The notes: generated by a model from the sequence alone, not told the origin. 64,000 bases of DNA from GWF2-33-9 sp964500435 (GCA_964500435.1 CAZCNL010000006.1:1-64000), one strand, 5' to 3'. Counted from the stretch's first letter, positions 10,201-18,886 are shown. Numbers and translations are program-made.

Positions 10201-11503
10201 GTGCACGGTTTAACATTACAGGATGACCTTCAATGACTAATTCCAAGATATCCCAAACTTCGTTTGTTTTTCTTTCAACTAATTTTTTAGCACTTTTGAC
10301 GGTCTTTACGAAACCTTTTTCGATTAGTTTACGAATAATAAATGGTTTAAATAGTTCGACCGCCATATCTTTTGGTAAACCACACTCATGCAATTTAAGC
10401 TCGGGACCAACCACAATTACGGAACGTCCTGAGTAGTCAACTCTCTTACCTAATAAGTTTTGGCGGAAACGTCCTTGTTTTCCTTTCAAGGTATCTGCTA
10501 ATGATTTTAAAGCACGTGTATTTTCTGTTTTATTTGCTTTTTTTGTACTATCGAATAATGCATCGCAGCTTTCTTGAAGCATTCTTTTTTCATTTCTTAA
10601 AATTACTTCAGGTGCTTTAATATCGATTAGTCGTTTTAATCTATTATTGCGAATTATTACTCTTCTATATAAATCATTCAAATCTGAAGTAGCAAAACGA
10701 CCACCATCCAATGGGATTAACGGACGCAAATCTGGTGGTATAACTGGAATTACATCTAATACCATCCAACTTGGTTCATTGGCATACTCTTGATTTTCTT
10801 TCTTGCGGAAAGCATCTAATACTCTTAATCGTTTAAGTAATTCTGCTTTTTTAACTTGCGAGGTCTCTGTTTTAAGTTCTTCCTTTGCGTGTGCGTATTC
10901 TCTATCGGCATCAACTCTTTTTAAAAGCTCTTTTATTGCTTCCCCACCGATTAAAGCGATAAATTTATTTGGGTCTTCATCATCTAAATTTAGTTCTTCT
11001 TCTGGAAGCGATGCTAATATTTTTAAATATTCTTCTTCTGTTAATAAATCTTTTGGCCTTAAACTTGTACTACCAGGTTGAATTACGACGTATGATTCAT
11101 AATATACTATTCTTTCGACATCTTTCGAGTGAAGACCAAGAACAGCACTGATTTTACTTGGCAATGACCTCATAAACCAAATATGTACGATAGGGACGGC
11201 AAGCATAATATGACCTAATCTTTCTCTACGCACACTTTTGCTTGTAACTTCTACTCCACAACGGTCGCAAACGATACCTTTATATCTTATTCTTTTATAT
11301 TTACCGCAAGCACATTCCCAATCTTTTATCGGTCCGAAAATCTTTTCGCAGAACAATCCATCTTTTTCGGGGCGAAACGAACGATAGTTTATCGTTTCGG
11401 GTTTTGTTACTTCGCCATTGGAGCGATTCAAAATTTCATCAGGAGAAGCAAGCTTTATTACTATTTCCTTAAAACCGCCTTTTGGCATTGATATTGACTG
11501 CAT
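7205..11503 (-). CDS. rpoC: DNA-directed RNA polymerase subunit beta'
   Basis: A 1432-residue beta' subunit, full length for Bacteroidota. The N-terminal zinc site is visible (CACGKYKR, then CDRCG), the catalytic magnesium loop NADFDGD lies near residue 466, and the second zinc-binding set reads LTCQSKRG...CAKCYG. The trigger-loop/bridge-helix region (GEPGTQLTLRTFHTGG) and the C-terminal assembly region (SAASFQETTRVL, LGLKENIIVGQPIPAGTG) are all present. It starts at ATG 11503 with AGAGG upstream, 91 bp after rpoB. It is the last gene of the operon and is followed by a strong terminator. No insertion or truncation is seen. Confidence 0.99.
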   Translation of the reverse strand: MQSISMPKGGFKEIVIKLASPDEILNRSNGEVTKPETINYRSFRPEKDGLFCEKIFGPIKDWECACGKYKRIRYKGIVCDRCGVEVTSKSVRRERLGHIMLAVPIVHIWFMRSLPSKISAVLGLHSKDVERIVYYESYVVIQPGSTSLRPKDLLTEEEYLKILASLPEEELNLDDEDPNKFIALIGGEAIKELLKRVDADREYAHAKEELKTETSQVKKAELLKRLRVLDAFRKKENQEYANEPSWMVLDVIPVIPPDLRPLIPLDGGRFATSDLNDLYRRVIIRNNRLKRLIDIKAPEVILRNEKRMLQESCDALFDSTKKANKTENTRALKSLADTLKGKQGRFRQNLLGKRVDYSGRSVIVVGPELKLHECGLPKDMAVELFKPFIIRKLIEKGFVKTVKSAKKLVERKTNEVWDILELVIEGHPVMLNRAPTLHRLGIQAFQPRLIEGKAIQLHPLVCTAFNADFDGDQMAVHVPLSHEAQLEALLLMLAPNNIMHTQNGDPIAVPSQDMVLGLYYLTKMKPGAIGENRTFSSIDEVIIALNSEKLEYGSRVFVRHEGKMLETTVGRLIFNQIVPKELGFINELLTKKRLRHFIGLSFRKAGLARTVEFLDDMKNLGYEMATRGGLTVSISDVIVPAEKREIIERTQTRIDNYENAFRSGMISSGERYNKIIDDWSRATSAVADKLYNELQKDKQGFNTFFMMLDSQARGSKEQIRQLAGMRGLMAKPKKSVSGSTGELIENPIIANFKEGLSILEYFISTHGARKGLADTALKTADAGYLTRRLHDVAQDMIITEVDCGTIRGVETTALKDGEEIKETLKERILGRVALVDVVDPITEKVICKAGEVIDEDIANEIESSAIESVKIRSVLTCQSKRGTCAKCYGRNLSSGKLVDVGEAVGTIAAQSIGEPGTQLTLRTFHTGGAATLNVSQSSITAKFDGKIEFENLRYITYESPNGETMVSVGHSGIIKIMDEANNRELTKYDVTYGSDIKVKEGDIVRKGQILYEWDPYNSTIIAEFSGKVRYRDLELNVTYRELNDEQTGHITKIVFDSKDKSKNPSIDIIDDNGNILKSYNIPSKAQLRVDDGDIISIGTHLAKIPRDYGRTRDITGGLPRVTELFEARAPQNPAVVAEIDGVVTFGKMKRGQRVIVITSHDGLTTLEFSVPAGRYVLVQEGDFVKAGDRITEGAINPHDILRIKGPFAVQEYLVNEIQDVYRMQGVKISDKHIEVIVRQMMQKVRITESGDSVFLENDLVDRIRFDEENQELKNMVVITDPGDTNFSEGQLVSKKRFREINSLMKKNEAKLAEARQAENAISEPILLGITQVSLQTDSWLSAASFQETTRVLSDAAIHARSDRFLGLKENIIVGQPIPAGTGLRSYQSMIIESDVGDIFGRKNRVINPDKYEEKVEYDDALEPVIDQIPTEE

Positions 11504-11594
11504 TTTATCGCCTCTTTCAATTTTCTTTTTTTTAAATTTTTGTTTATAAATAAAATTATAAACTATTTTTTTGATAAATTAAATTATCTTACTA

Positions 11595-14500
11595 TTATTT
11601 ATATACTATATCTAACGCTAAGCCTTGAAGTTCACGAACTAAAACCTTGAATGACTCAGGAACGTTTGCATCAGGAGCGTTATCACCTTTTACGATTGAT
11701 TCATACATTTTCGAACGTCCAGGGACATCATCACTTTTCACTGTTAACATTTCTTGGAGTGCATTTGATGCACCGTATGCTTCGAGTGCCCACACTTCCA
11801 TTTCTCCTAATCTTTGACCACCGAATTGTGCTTTACCGCCAAGTGGTTGTTGTGTAATTAATGAATATGGTCCAATCGAACGTGCATGCATCTTATCATC
11901 AACCATATGTGCTAATTTTAACATATAAATTACGCCAACAGTTACTTTTTCTTTGAATGGAACTCCTGTTCGTCCATCATATAATACAGACTTTCCATCT
12001 CTTGGCAACCCTGCTTTTTCGAAAAAGTCTTGGACTTGTTCCCAAGTTGCTCCATCAAAAATTGGTGTTGAAAAATGGACACCTAATTTGTAACCAGCCC
12101 AACCTAATGCTGTTTCATATAATTGACCTAAGTTCATACGTGAAGGTACACCTAATGGGTTTAACACGATATCGACTGGTGTTCCATCGGGCAAAAATGG
12201 CATATCTTCTATTGGTACAATTTTAGAAACTATACCTTTATTTCCGTGACGTCCTGCCATCTTGTCGCCTATTTGCAATTTTCTTTTCTTTGCAACATAT
12301 ACTTTAGCCATTTCCAAAATTCCTGGTGGCAATTCATCGCCAGATGCTATTTTATTTTTCTCAGAACGGAACATATTTTTTTGGTCTGTGCGGTAAATCA
12401 AGAAATTCATCAACATTTCTTTGATTAAGTTATTTTTGTCTGCATCTTTAACGTAATCTTCGTCTGAATCAAGTAATTCTGGTTTCAATAATCCTTTTTT
12501 GTATGCTTCTTGTATTTTTTCTTGTGTTAATTTAACGCCACTTCGGAAAACTTGAACACCATTTCGTAATTTTATTCCTAACGATACCTCGTTGTTCATC
12601 ATTGTCGATAAGCGGTTAACGCATTCTTGGTCTAAATTCAAAAGCACTTCTTTTTCTTTTTTGGTCAGTTGCTCTTGAATTTTTTTATCTTTATCTCGAG
12701 ATAATTTGTCAAGTGTAATTTGTCGACGTGAAAAGAGTTTTGTGTTCATTACTACACCTTTCAATCCTGGGGTAGCTTTCAAGGATACGTCTTTTACATC
12801 GCCTGCTTTATCGCCAAATATTGCACGGAGTAATTTTTCTTCTGGTGTTGGGTCTGTTTCACCTTTTGGTGTAATTTTTCCAATTAAAATATCGCCTTCT
12901 TTGACATTTGCGCCTTTACGAATAATACCATTTTCATCTAATTCCTTTACTGCTTCTTCGCTTACGTTTGGTATTTCTCGTGTGAATTCTTCTTCGCCAC
13001 GCTTTGTATCTCGCACTTGCAAAGTAAATTCTTCGATATGAACTGATGTAAATACATCTTCTGCAACTAATTTTTGAGATATAATTATGGCATCTTCGAA
13101 GTTATAACCTCTCCAAGGCATAAATGCAACTAATACATTTTTTCCTAATGCCAATTCACCTTTTTCGGTTGATGAATTATCTACGAGTGGCATACCTTTA
13201 ACAACTCTTTGACCTTTTTTAACTATCGGTCTTTGATTTATTGTCGTATCTTGATTTGTTCTTTCAAATTTCTTTAAATCGTATGTAACTACTTGCTCAT
13301 AGCCCCAAGTTATGAATTTTTCTTTTTCGCCTCTTTCATCATCGTATTTAACTATGATTTTATCAGCAGAAACATATTCGACAACTCCTGAACCTCTTGC
13401 AAAAATTAGTGAGCGTGAATCTTTTGCAATTCTTGCTTCCATTCCTGTGCCGACTATTGGTGCTTCTGGCTTTAACAATGGAACTGATTGACGTTGCATA
13501 TTCGAGCCCATAAGTGCACGGTTTGCGTCATCGTGTTCCAAAAATGGTATTAATGCCGAAGCTGCAGATGTAATTTGGTCCGTTGAAATGTCCATAAAGT
13601 TTACTTCTTCGGGTGAAACTAACACGAAATCACCTGACTTTCTTGCTCTTAACTTCTGCTCTATTATTCGTCCGTTTTCATCAATTCTTGTTGAAGCAGG
13701 GATCATTATATATCCGTCTTCTTCATCAGCTGTCAAATATACTACTTCTTTGCTTACAACTCCATTTTCTACTTTGTAATATGGTGTTTCGATAAATCCC
13801 AAATCGTTAACAGTTGAATGAATTGCAAGTGATGAAATCAAACCGATATTCGGACCTTCAGGTGTTTCGATTGGACATAATCTTCCATAATGAGTATAAT
13901 GAACGTCACGGACTTCAAATCCTGCTCTTTCACGACTTAAACCACCAGGTCCAAGTGCGGAAACTCTTCTTTTATGGGTTAATTCCGCAAGTGGATTAGT
14001 TTGGTCCATAAATTGTGAAAGCTGATTTGTCCCGAAAAATTGATTTATTACTGATGTTATTGTTCTTGCATTGACCAACTCTGAAGGTGAAAGTGATTGA
14101 TTATCTTTTAAGCCCAGTTTTTCTTTGATTGTTCTTGCCATACGTGCAAGTCCAATATTAAATTGATTTGCTAATTGTTCTCCAACTGTTCGAACTCGAC
14201 GATTACCAAGGTGGTCAATATCGTCGCCCGTTAATTTATTATCGTGAAGATAAAGAAGATGGCGAATAACTTCAACAAAGTCTGTAATTGTAAGTACTGT
14301 ATGGTCTTCTGGAATATCGACTTTCAACACATCTCGGATTTTGAATCGTCCTACCAAGCCTAAATCATATCTTTGATTATTGAAGAATAATTTTTCTAAT
14401 AACGCTGCGGCTGTTTCTTTATCAGGTGGTTCTGTTGTTCTAATTGTTCTATAAATTGTTTCGAGCGCTTCTTCTCTACTTCTTGTTGGGTCTTTTTGTA

Positions 14501-15497
14501 ATGTTTTTGCAATTACAGGTTCTTCTGACGGGTCATATTCAATATAAAATTTAACTGGTAATACATCGGTTGATTTTACAGTTTTATACAAATTTTCCGT
14601 AAATACTGCATCACGTGATGCGATGATTTCACCAGTATTTAAGTCAATTATATCTGATGATAATCGACGATTTATATAACTTTCGTTCAAATCTGCCGCT
14701 TTTACTTCTTCAGAAAGTTGGAACAAATTTAAAATTTCTTCATCTGAAGAAAAACCTAAAGCACGAAGAAGAGTAGTAGCAGGGAATTTTTTCTTTCTAT
14801 CAACATAGCAATATAGCACATCGTGAATATCTGTTGTAAATTCAACCCAAGAACCACGCATAGGAATTATTCGAGCTGAATATATTCTCATTCCGTTTGG
14901 ATGCATTGCTTCGTCGAAAAACACTCCTGGTGAGCGATGAATTTGACTAACTATTATTCTTTCTGCACCATTTATGATAAAAGTACCTCTATCGGTCATT
15001 GCCGGAATATTTCCGAGATAAACCTCTTGTTCTATTGCTTCGATATAATCTTCAGAATCTTTATCTGCTTTACTGGATAAGCGTAATTTAGCTTTTAACG
15101 GTTTCGAATAAGTAAGCTCTCTTTCTCGGCATTCTTTTTCTGAATATTTTGGTCTTTCTACACTATATTCTATAAATTCGAGCTGAAATACAGATGATGC
15201 ATCTTCTATTGGGAAATTACTTTGAAATACTTTTTGCAAGCCAACTGATCTTCGCTTCGAAGGCGGAATATTTTCTTGCAAAAATTCATCATAAGAATCT
15301 AATTGAACATTTAACAAATCCGGATACAAATCTGTTTTTCCAAATCGAGAAAAATCAATTCTTTTTCTTAGGCGAATAATTCCTGAATCACTTTCCAATA
15401 ATTTTACATCAGCATCTTTATCATAAGTAGCTTGTTTATAGGTATTTAACAAATAGTCTATATTTGATATTTCGCCTTTTTCTTTTATTGCTCCCAC
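11595..15497 (-). CDS. rpoB: DNA-directed RNA polymerase subunit beta
   Basis: A 1300-residue beta subunit. Conserved segments include the rifampicin-binding region (FFGTNQLSQFMDQTNPLAEL, then HKRRVSALGPGGL), the active-site segments RGYNFEDAI and GDKMAGRHGNKG, and the C-terminal clamp LGGKAQFGGQRLGEMEVWAL. The start is GTG at 15497 (protein begins M-G-A-I-K), preceded by an excellent Shine-Dalgarno AAAGGAGG at ideal distance. The well-placed SD decides this start. It lies 348 bp downstream of rplL, across two strong hairpins, so expression relative to the ribosomal genes may be attenuated. The rifampicin-region sequence looks wild type. Confidence 0.99.
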   Translation of the reverse strand: MGAIKEKGEISNIDYLLNTYKQATYDKDADVKLLESDSGIIRLRKRIDFSRFGKTDLYPDLLNVQLDSYDEFLQENIPPSKRRSVGLQKVFQSNFPIEDASSVFQLEFIEYSVERPKYSEKECRERELTYSKPLKAKLRLSSKADKDSEDYIEAIEQEVYLGNIPAMTDRGTFIINGAERIIVSQIHRSPGVFFDEAMHPNGMRIYSARIIPMRGSWVEFTTDIHDVLYCYVDRKKKFPATTLLRALGFSSDEEILNLFQLSEEVKAADLNESYINRRLSSDIIDLNTGEIIASRDAVFTENLYKTVKSTDVLPVKFYIEYDPSEEPVIAKTLQKDPTRSREEALETIYRTIRTTEPPDKETAAALLEKLFFNNQRYDLGLVGRFKIRDVLKVDIPEDHTVLTITDFVEVIRHLLYLHDNKLTGDDIDHLGNRRVRTVGEQLANQFNIGLARMARTIKEKLGLKDNQSLSPSELVNARTITSVINQFFGTNQLSQFMDQTNPLAELTHKRRVSALGPGGLSRERAGFEVRDVHYTHYGRLCPIETPEGPNIGLISSLAIHSTVNDLGFIETPYYKVENGVVSKEVVYLTADEEDGYIMIPASTRIDENGRIIEQKLRARKSGDFVLVSPEEVNFMDISTDQITSAASALIPFLEHDDANRALMGSNMQRQSVPLLKPEAPIVGTGMEARIAKDSRSLIFARGSGVVEYVSADKIIVKYDDERGEKEKFITWGYEQVVTYDLKKFERTNQDTTINQRPIVKKGQRVVKGMPLVDNSSTEKGELALGKNVLVAFMPWRGYNFEDAIIISQKLVAEDVFTSVHIEEFTLQVRDTKRGEEEFTREIPNVSEEAVKELDENGIIRKGANVKEGDILIGKITPKGETDPTPEEKLLRAIFGDKAGDVKDVSLKATPGLKGVVMNTKLFSRRQITLDKLSRDKDKKIQEQLTKKEKEVLLNLDQECVNRLSTMMNNEVSLGIKLRNGVQVFRSGVKLTQEKIQEAYKKGLLKPELLDSDEDYVKDADKNNLIKEMLMNFLIYRTDQKNMFRSEKNKIASGDELPPGILEMAKVYVAKKRKLQIGDKMAGRHGNKGIVSKIVPIEDMPFLPDGTPVDIVLNPLGVPSRMNLGQLYETALGWAGYKLGVHFSTPIFDGATWEQVQDFFEKAGLPRDGKSVLYDGRTGVPFKEKVTVGVIYMLKLAHMVDDKMHARSIGPYSLITQQPLGGKAQFGGQRLGEMEVWALEAYGASNALQEMLTVKSDDVPGRSKMYESIVKGDNAPDANVPESFKVLVRELQGLALDIVYK

Positions 15498-15517
15498 CGG
15501 AACCTCCTTTAAATAAA

Positions 15518-15567
15518 ATAAAAAAAAGGACCTTTGATGTTCAATTTTTCGTTAATTGAACATCAAA
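15518..15567 (-). promoter_or_regulatory. Strong hairpin just upstream of rpoB (attenuator/terminator-like)
   Basis: A perfect 14-bp stem pairs 15533-15546 with 15554-15567 (TTTGATGTTCAATT with AATTGAACATCAAA), with a 7-nt loop. On the minus strand it is followed by GGTCC and a run of T. It sits 35 bp upstream of the rpoB GTG. Because rpoB follows at once, partial termination (attenuation) or an RNA-processing site is likely. The remaining 15568-15780 is AT-rich with no gene and no convincing promoter that I can see. Confidence 0.65.
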
Positions 15568-15780
15568 AACCCTATTTAAACATTTATTTCTCAAATTTTT
15601 GTTTTATCAATTAATAAATTAATTCAATTTGGAATAATTTTGTTTTTACTCTGCTCTTGTTTTTTTTCTATTCGATGTATTTTTTATTCGTAATAAATGA
15701 TTTTGTTGACGTTTCTTTTACAACTTAATTTTTATTTACTTCTAATTTAATAAATTCGAATAGAAAAACAATGAAAGAAC

Positions 15781-15812
15781 GGGAAAATCAAAAAATAATT
15801 TTTGATTTTCCC
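15781..15812 (-). terminator. Hairpin after rplL (partial terminator or processing site)
   Basis: A perfect 14-bp stem (15781-15794 with 15799-15812; GGGAAAATCAAAAA with TTTTTGATTTTCCC) closes a 4-nt loop ATAA. It lies 34 bp downstream of the rplL stop on the minus strand. The downstream T-tract is interrupted (GTTCTTTCATTGTTTTT), so termination may be incomplete, allowing read-through to rpoB. Confidence 0.6.
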
Positions 15813-15845
15813 AGATTACTTTCTTAATTCACCGATTGCTTGAAA

Positions 15846-16232
15846 TTACTTAAGTGTAACTTTAGCACCTGCTTCTTCGATTTTCTTCTTCATATCTTCA
15901 GCTTCTGCTTTTGAAGCACCTTCTTTAACAACCTTTGGTGCAGCTTCAACTAAATCTTTAGCATCTTTTAATCCTAATCCAGTAATTTCACGAATTACTT
16001 TGATAACATTAATTTTATTTGCGCCGATGTCAGTTAATTCAACATCAAATTCTGTTTTTTCTTCTGCTGCAGGAGCTGCTTCAGCAGCTGCACCTGGCAT
16101 TGGACCGCCCATCATTACTGGAGCAGCAGCAGTTACACCAAATTTTTCTTCTAATGCTTTCTTCAATTCTGAAGCTTCAACTAAAGTAAGAGAGGAAATC
16201 TCTTCGACTAATTTTTCTACTTTTTCTGACAT
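15846..16232 (-). CDS. rplL: Ribosomal protein bL12 (L7/L12)
   Basis: A 128-residue stalk protein. The N-terminal dimerisation domain (EKVEKLVEEISSLTLVEASE) is followed by an Ala/Gly/Pro/Met-rich hinge (AAAPVMMGGPMPGAAAEAA) and the C-terminal factor-binding domain (EKTEFDVELTDIGANKINVI to EAGAKVTLK). I place the start at ATG 16232: GGAG lies at the right distance, and the in-frame TTG five codons earlier overlaps this SD. It lies 52 bp after rplJ. Multiple dimers bind L10 to recruit translation factors. The two proteins together probably control their operon through the L10 leader. Confidence 0.98.
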   Translation of the reverse strand: MSEKVEKLVEEISSLTLVEASELKKALEEKFGVTAAAPVMMGGPMPGAAAEAAPAAEEKTEFDVELTDIGANKINVIKVIREITGLGLKDAKDLVEAAPKVVKEGASKAEAEDMKKKIEEAGAKVTLK

Positions 16233-16284
16233 TTTTATTTTCTCCAAAAATTTTTTAATCTAATTTAATATTGCGTTATACGCA

Positions 16285-16806
16285 TTAGTTATTTTTTTTA
16301 GCCACTTCTTCGATAACAGAAGCTAAATCACGCATAACTGCGTTGAGTGAACCTACGATACCGGATATCGGGGAATTTAAACTGCCTAAAATTCCTGCAA
16401 TCATATCTGTCTTTGATGGTAAGGAAGCCAATGTTTTGAATTGGTCAATACCATAAAATACACCTTCAACTATTGCAGCTTTGAATTTAGGTTTATCTTC
16501 CTTATCTAAAATGGGTTTTAACACTTTAGCAGGAACTGTTGGATCGTCATAACCAAATGCTATGCCGGTATTTCCGTTCAAAAAGTTACGATCTAAGCCT
16601 TGCATTCCAGCTTCGTTTAGCGCCAACCAAATTAATGTATTTTTTGCAACTCTATATTCTATTCCTTTTTCGTGGAACAGTTTTCTTAGTTTTGCAGTGG
16701 AGGCAACATCCATCGAGCTAAAATTCAAGAAGTAGCACCCATTTGCTTTTTGGAACTTTTCTTTTAATTCCCCAACTTCTTGCTTTTTTTGTTCAAGATT
16801 GCTCAT
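16285..16806 (-). CDS. rplJ: Ribosomal protein uL10
   Basis: A 173-residue protein. The N-terminal rRNA-binding domain includes the usual GCYFLNFSSMDVASTAKLRK, followed by EYRVAKNTL, TGIAFGYDDP, and the C-terminal helix that carries L12 dimers (ISGIVGSLNAVMRDLASVIE). It starts at ATG 16806. A structured 5' leader (16832-16876) precedes it and matches the expected autoregulatory binding site of the L10-L12 complex. It lies between rplA and rplL in the normal order. Length and motifs are ordinary for the family. Confidence 0.98.
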   Translation of the reverse strand: MSNLEQKKQEVGELKEKFQKANGCYFLNFSSMDVASTAKLRKLFHEKGIEYRVAKNTLIWLALNEAGMQGLDRNFLNGNTGIAFGYDDPTVPAKVLKPILDKEDKPKFKAAIVEGVFYGIDQFKTLASLPSKTDMIAGILGSLNSPISGIVGSLNAVMRDLASVIEEVAKKNN

Positions 16807-16831
16807 AATTATTCCATTTATTTATATATTT

Positions 16832-16876
16832 TTGCAGCAACATATTTCATTTGGAAATATGAGAAGCATGCTGCAA
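16832..16876 (-). ncRNA. Ribosomal protein L10 leader (cis-regulatory RNA)
   Basis: In the rplA-rplJ gap the minus strand folds into an 8-bp outer stem (16869-16876 with 16832-16839; TTGCAGCA with TGCTGCAA), an asymmetric internal loop, and a 7-bp inner stem (16854-16860 with 16842-16848). It ends 25 bp before rplJ. Position and the bulged, kink-turn-like architecture fit the L10(L12)4-binding leader that represses rplJL translation. The assignment rests on position and fold, not on a model search. Confidence 0.7.
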
Positions 16877-16906
16877 GTATACGTAATAGCCTTGTTAATT
16901 TTCAAA

Positions 16907-17605
16907 TTATTCCATTGGAATAGTTTGTTCGTTTACGTTCACACCAGGTCCCATTGTTGAGCAAACGCTGACGTGTTTTACGTATTTACCTTTTGCTGTT
17001 GATGGTTTTGCTCTTAAAATATTATTGTAAAATGCAGTTAAGTTTTCGAGCAATTTTGTATCGTCAAATGAACATTTGCCGATTGCTGCGTGAACATTCC
17101 CGGTTTTGTCAACTCGATATTCGATTTTACCTGCTTTTACTTCACGAACAGCTTTATCAACATCAAAAGTAACAGTCCCAACTTTCGGGTTTGGCATAAG
17201 TCCACGTGGTCCTAAAATACGACCAAGTTTACCTACTTCGCCCATTACGTCAGGAGTTGCAATTACGACATCAACATCTGTCCAACCTCCTTTTATCTTT
17301 TCGATATATTCGTCTAAGCCGGCATAATCTGCACCTGCATTTAATGCTTCTTGGTCTTTCGGTGTTTTTGCCAATACCAATACTCGAACCGTTTTACCAG
17401 TTCCGTGCGGCAAGGATACTGTTCCTCTAACCATTTGGTCTGCTTTTCGTGGGTCAACGCCTAACCGAATTGCCACTTCGAACGATTCATCGAATTTTGC
17501 TGTTGCATTTTTCCTTACTAATGCAATTGCTTCTTGAACATCGTAATTTATTGTTTTATCGACGTTCTTTGTTATTACTTTTAATCTTTTGCTTATTCGT
17601 CTCAT
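16907..17605 (-). CDS. rplA: Ribosomal protein uL1
   Basis: A 232-residue protein with the L1 signature: LPHGTGKTVRVLVLAK, DVVIATPDVMGEVGKLGRIL, GPRGLMPNPKVGTVT and GKIEYRVDKTGNVHAAIGK. It binds 23S rRNA at the mobile L1 stalk near the E site and usually represses its own mRNA. It starts at ATG 17605, only 14 bp after rplK, so the two are probably translated together. The end QTIPME is slightly short of some homologues but within the normal family length. Confidence 0.98.
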   Translation of the reverse strand: MRRISKRLKVITKNVDKTINYDVQEAIALVRKNATAKFDESFEVAIRLGVDPRKADQMVRGTVSLPHGTGKTVRVLVLAKTPKDQEALNAGADYAGLDEYIEKIKGGWTDVDVVIATPDVMGEVGKLGRILGPRGLMPNPKVGTVTFDVDKAVREVKAGKIEYRVDKTGNVHAAIGKCSFDDTKLLENLTAFYNNILRAKPSTAKGKYVKHVSVCSTMGPGVNVNEQTIPME

Positions 17606-17619
17606 ATTTTTCTATCTCA

Positions 17620-18048
17620 TTAACCTTCAACAACTTCTATGCCCAATGAACGGGCTGTTCCTTTTATCATACTTATAGCAGATTCCATCGAAAATGAGTT
17701 CAAATCTTCTTTCTTCAATTCTGCTATTTCCTTACATTGACTTACTGTTACTTTCCCTACTTTTTTCTTATTTGGTTCTGCGGAACCTGATTGTAAGTTT
17801 GCAGCTTTTTTCAATAAAACTGCAGCCGGTGGTGATTTTACAATAAAAGTAAAACTTTTATCTGAAAAGAAAGAAACGACTACTGGTAATATCGTTCCTG
17901 CTTGCTTTTGAGTTTTAGCATTAAATTGCTTTACAAACTCCATACCATTCAAGCCACGTTGTCCAAACGCTGGACCAACCGGTGGTGCCATCGTTGCTTG
18001 ACCGGCGTTTAATTGTAACTTAAATGTTCCTAATAATTTCTTTGCCAT
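17620..18048 (-). CDS. rplK: Ribosomal protein uL11
   Basis: A 142-residue protein of standard length. The N-terminal domain has the proline-rich PPVGPAFGQRGLNGMEF segment (factor-binding face) and the C-terminal domain has the rRNA-binding KVTVSQCKEIAELKKEDLN and GTARSLGIEV. It starts at ATG 18048, 45 bp after nusG, in the conserved order nusG-rplK-rplA. It forms the base of the L10/L12 stalk with 23S rRNA and is the partner of stringent-response and release factors. Confidence 0.98.
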   Translation of the reverse strand: MAKKLLGTFKLQLNAGQATMAPPVGPAFGQRGLNGMEFVKQFNAKTQKQAGTILPVVVSFFSDKSFTFIVKSPPAAVLLKKAANLQSGSAEPNKKKVGKVTVSQCKEIAELKKEDLNSFSMESAISMIKGTARSLGIEVVEG

Positions 18049-18093
18049 TTTATTACTCTATTATCTTTTTTTTCTCTTTGTAGTTCTTAATTC

Positions 18094-18669
18094 TTAATGA
18101 TTTTCTAATTCCACTTGTGTAAAATCTAATTCTACTGGTGTTTTACGTCCTAATATTCCAACTTCTACTTTCAATTTTTGTTTTTCAAAATTAATTTCTT
18201 TAACTGTTCCAGAAAAAGTATTGAATGGTCCATCAATAACTCTTACTGGATCGCCAATTTGGAATGTATGTTCGATTGTCGAAACATCTTTTCTTTCTTC
18301 GACTCGACCTAATATTCTATCTACTTCTGCTTGTTGCAATGGTGTAGGTTCATTTCTTCGACCAACAAAAGCTACAACTGAAGGTAAGGACACAATCACA
18401 TCTTTTAACTTTTTGTTCAATCGGCATTTGATCATTATATAGCCCGGCAAAAAGTTTTTTATCTTTGTTTTGCGCTTTCCTCCACGTACTTCAAAAACAG
18501 TTTCTTCAGGAATCACAATTTCAGTTACATAATCTTCCATTCCGATTCGTTTCATTTCAGCAAATATTTGAAGCTTCACTTTATTTTCGTGACCCGTATA
18601 AGTACGCAAAGCATACCATTTATATTCTACGACTTCCTGAGAAGCAATATCTTTTTGGAAATCTTCCAT
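18094..18669 (-). CDS. nusG: Transcription termination/antitermination factor NusG
   Basis: A 191-residue protein with the NGN domain (WYALRTYTGHENKVKLQI to LPGYIMIKC) and the C-terminal KOW domain (GDPVRVIDGPFNTFSGTVKE). I chose ATG 18669. A longer TTG-initiated frame to 18705 would overlap secE, whereas ATG 18669 leaves 11 bp between the genes. NusG binds the RNA polymerase clamp, suppresses pausing and couples to Rho or ribosomal S10. It lies in the conserved secE-nusG-rplK order. The segment between NGN and KOW is of ordinary length, so it is not a UpxY/RfaH-type specialised paralogue. Confidence 0.97.
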   Translation of the reverse strand: MEDFQKDIASQEVVEYKWYALRTYTGHENKVKLQIFAEMKRIGMEDYVTEIVIPEETVFEVRGGKRKTKIKNFLPGYIMIKCRLNKKLKDVIVSLPSVVAFVGRRNEPTPLQQAEVDRILGRVEERKDVSTIEHTFQIGDPVRVIDGPFNTFSGTVKEINFEKQKLKVEVGILGRKTPVELDFTQVELENH

Positions 18670-18680
18670 TTCGATTCCAG

Positions 18681-18863
18681 TTAAAATATTAACGAATATA
18701 ACCAAGTTGAAAGTTGGTCAATTAAAAAAACGATTGCTGTAATTATAAGAGTTGCAGAAATTACAACTTTTGTTGATTCGGAAAGTTGCTCTTTTGTAGG
18801 CCAGGAAACTTTCTTCATTTCAACTACAACATCGTTAACAAACGATTTAATTTTGCCTATCAT
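18681..18863 (-). CDS. secE: Preprotein translocase subunit SecE
   Basis: A 60-residue, single-helix SecE of the short form. The conserved amphipathic segment (FVNDVVVEMKKVSWPTKEQL) carries the KKVSWPT signature, and one transmembrane helix follows (VVISATLIITAIVFLIDQL). It stabilises SecY in the inner-membrane translocon. It starts at ATG 18863, 23 bp downstream of tRNA-Trp, so it is probably cut from a transcript containing the five tRNAs. Confidence 0.96.
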   Translation of the reverse strand: MIGKIKSFVNDVVVEMKKVSWPTKEQLSESTKVVISATLIITAIVFLIDQLSTWLYSLIF

Positions 18864-18886
18864 AATTAGTCTTTATATAAAAATCG

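Noticed and set aside
12706..13041. Plus-strand ORF of 111 codons inside rpoB
   Set aside because: Antisense to conserved rpoB coding sequence, with no ribosome-binding site or family similarity seen.
18670..18705. TTG-initiated N-terminal extension of nusG
   Set aside because: It would overlap the end of secE; ATG 18669 leaves a normal 11-bp gap.
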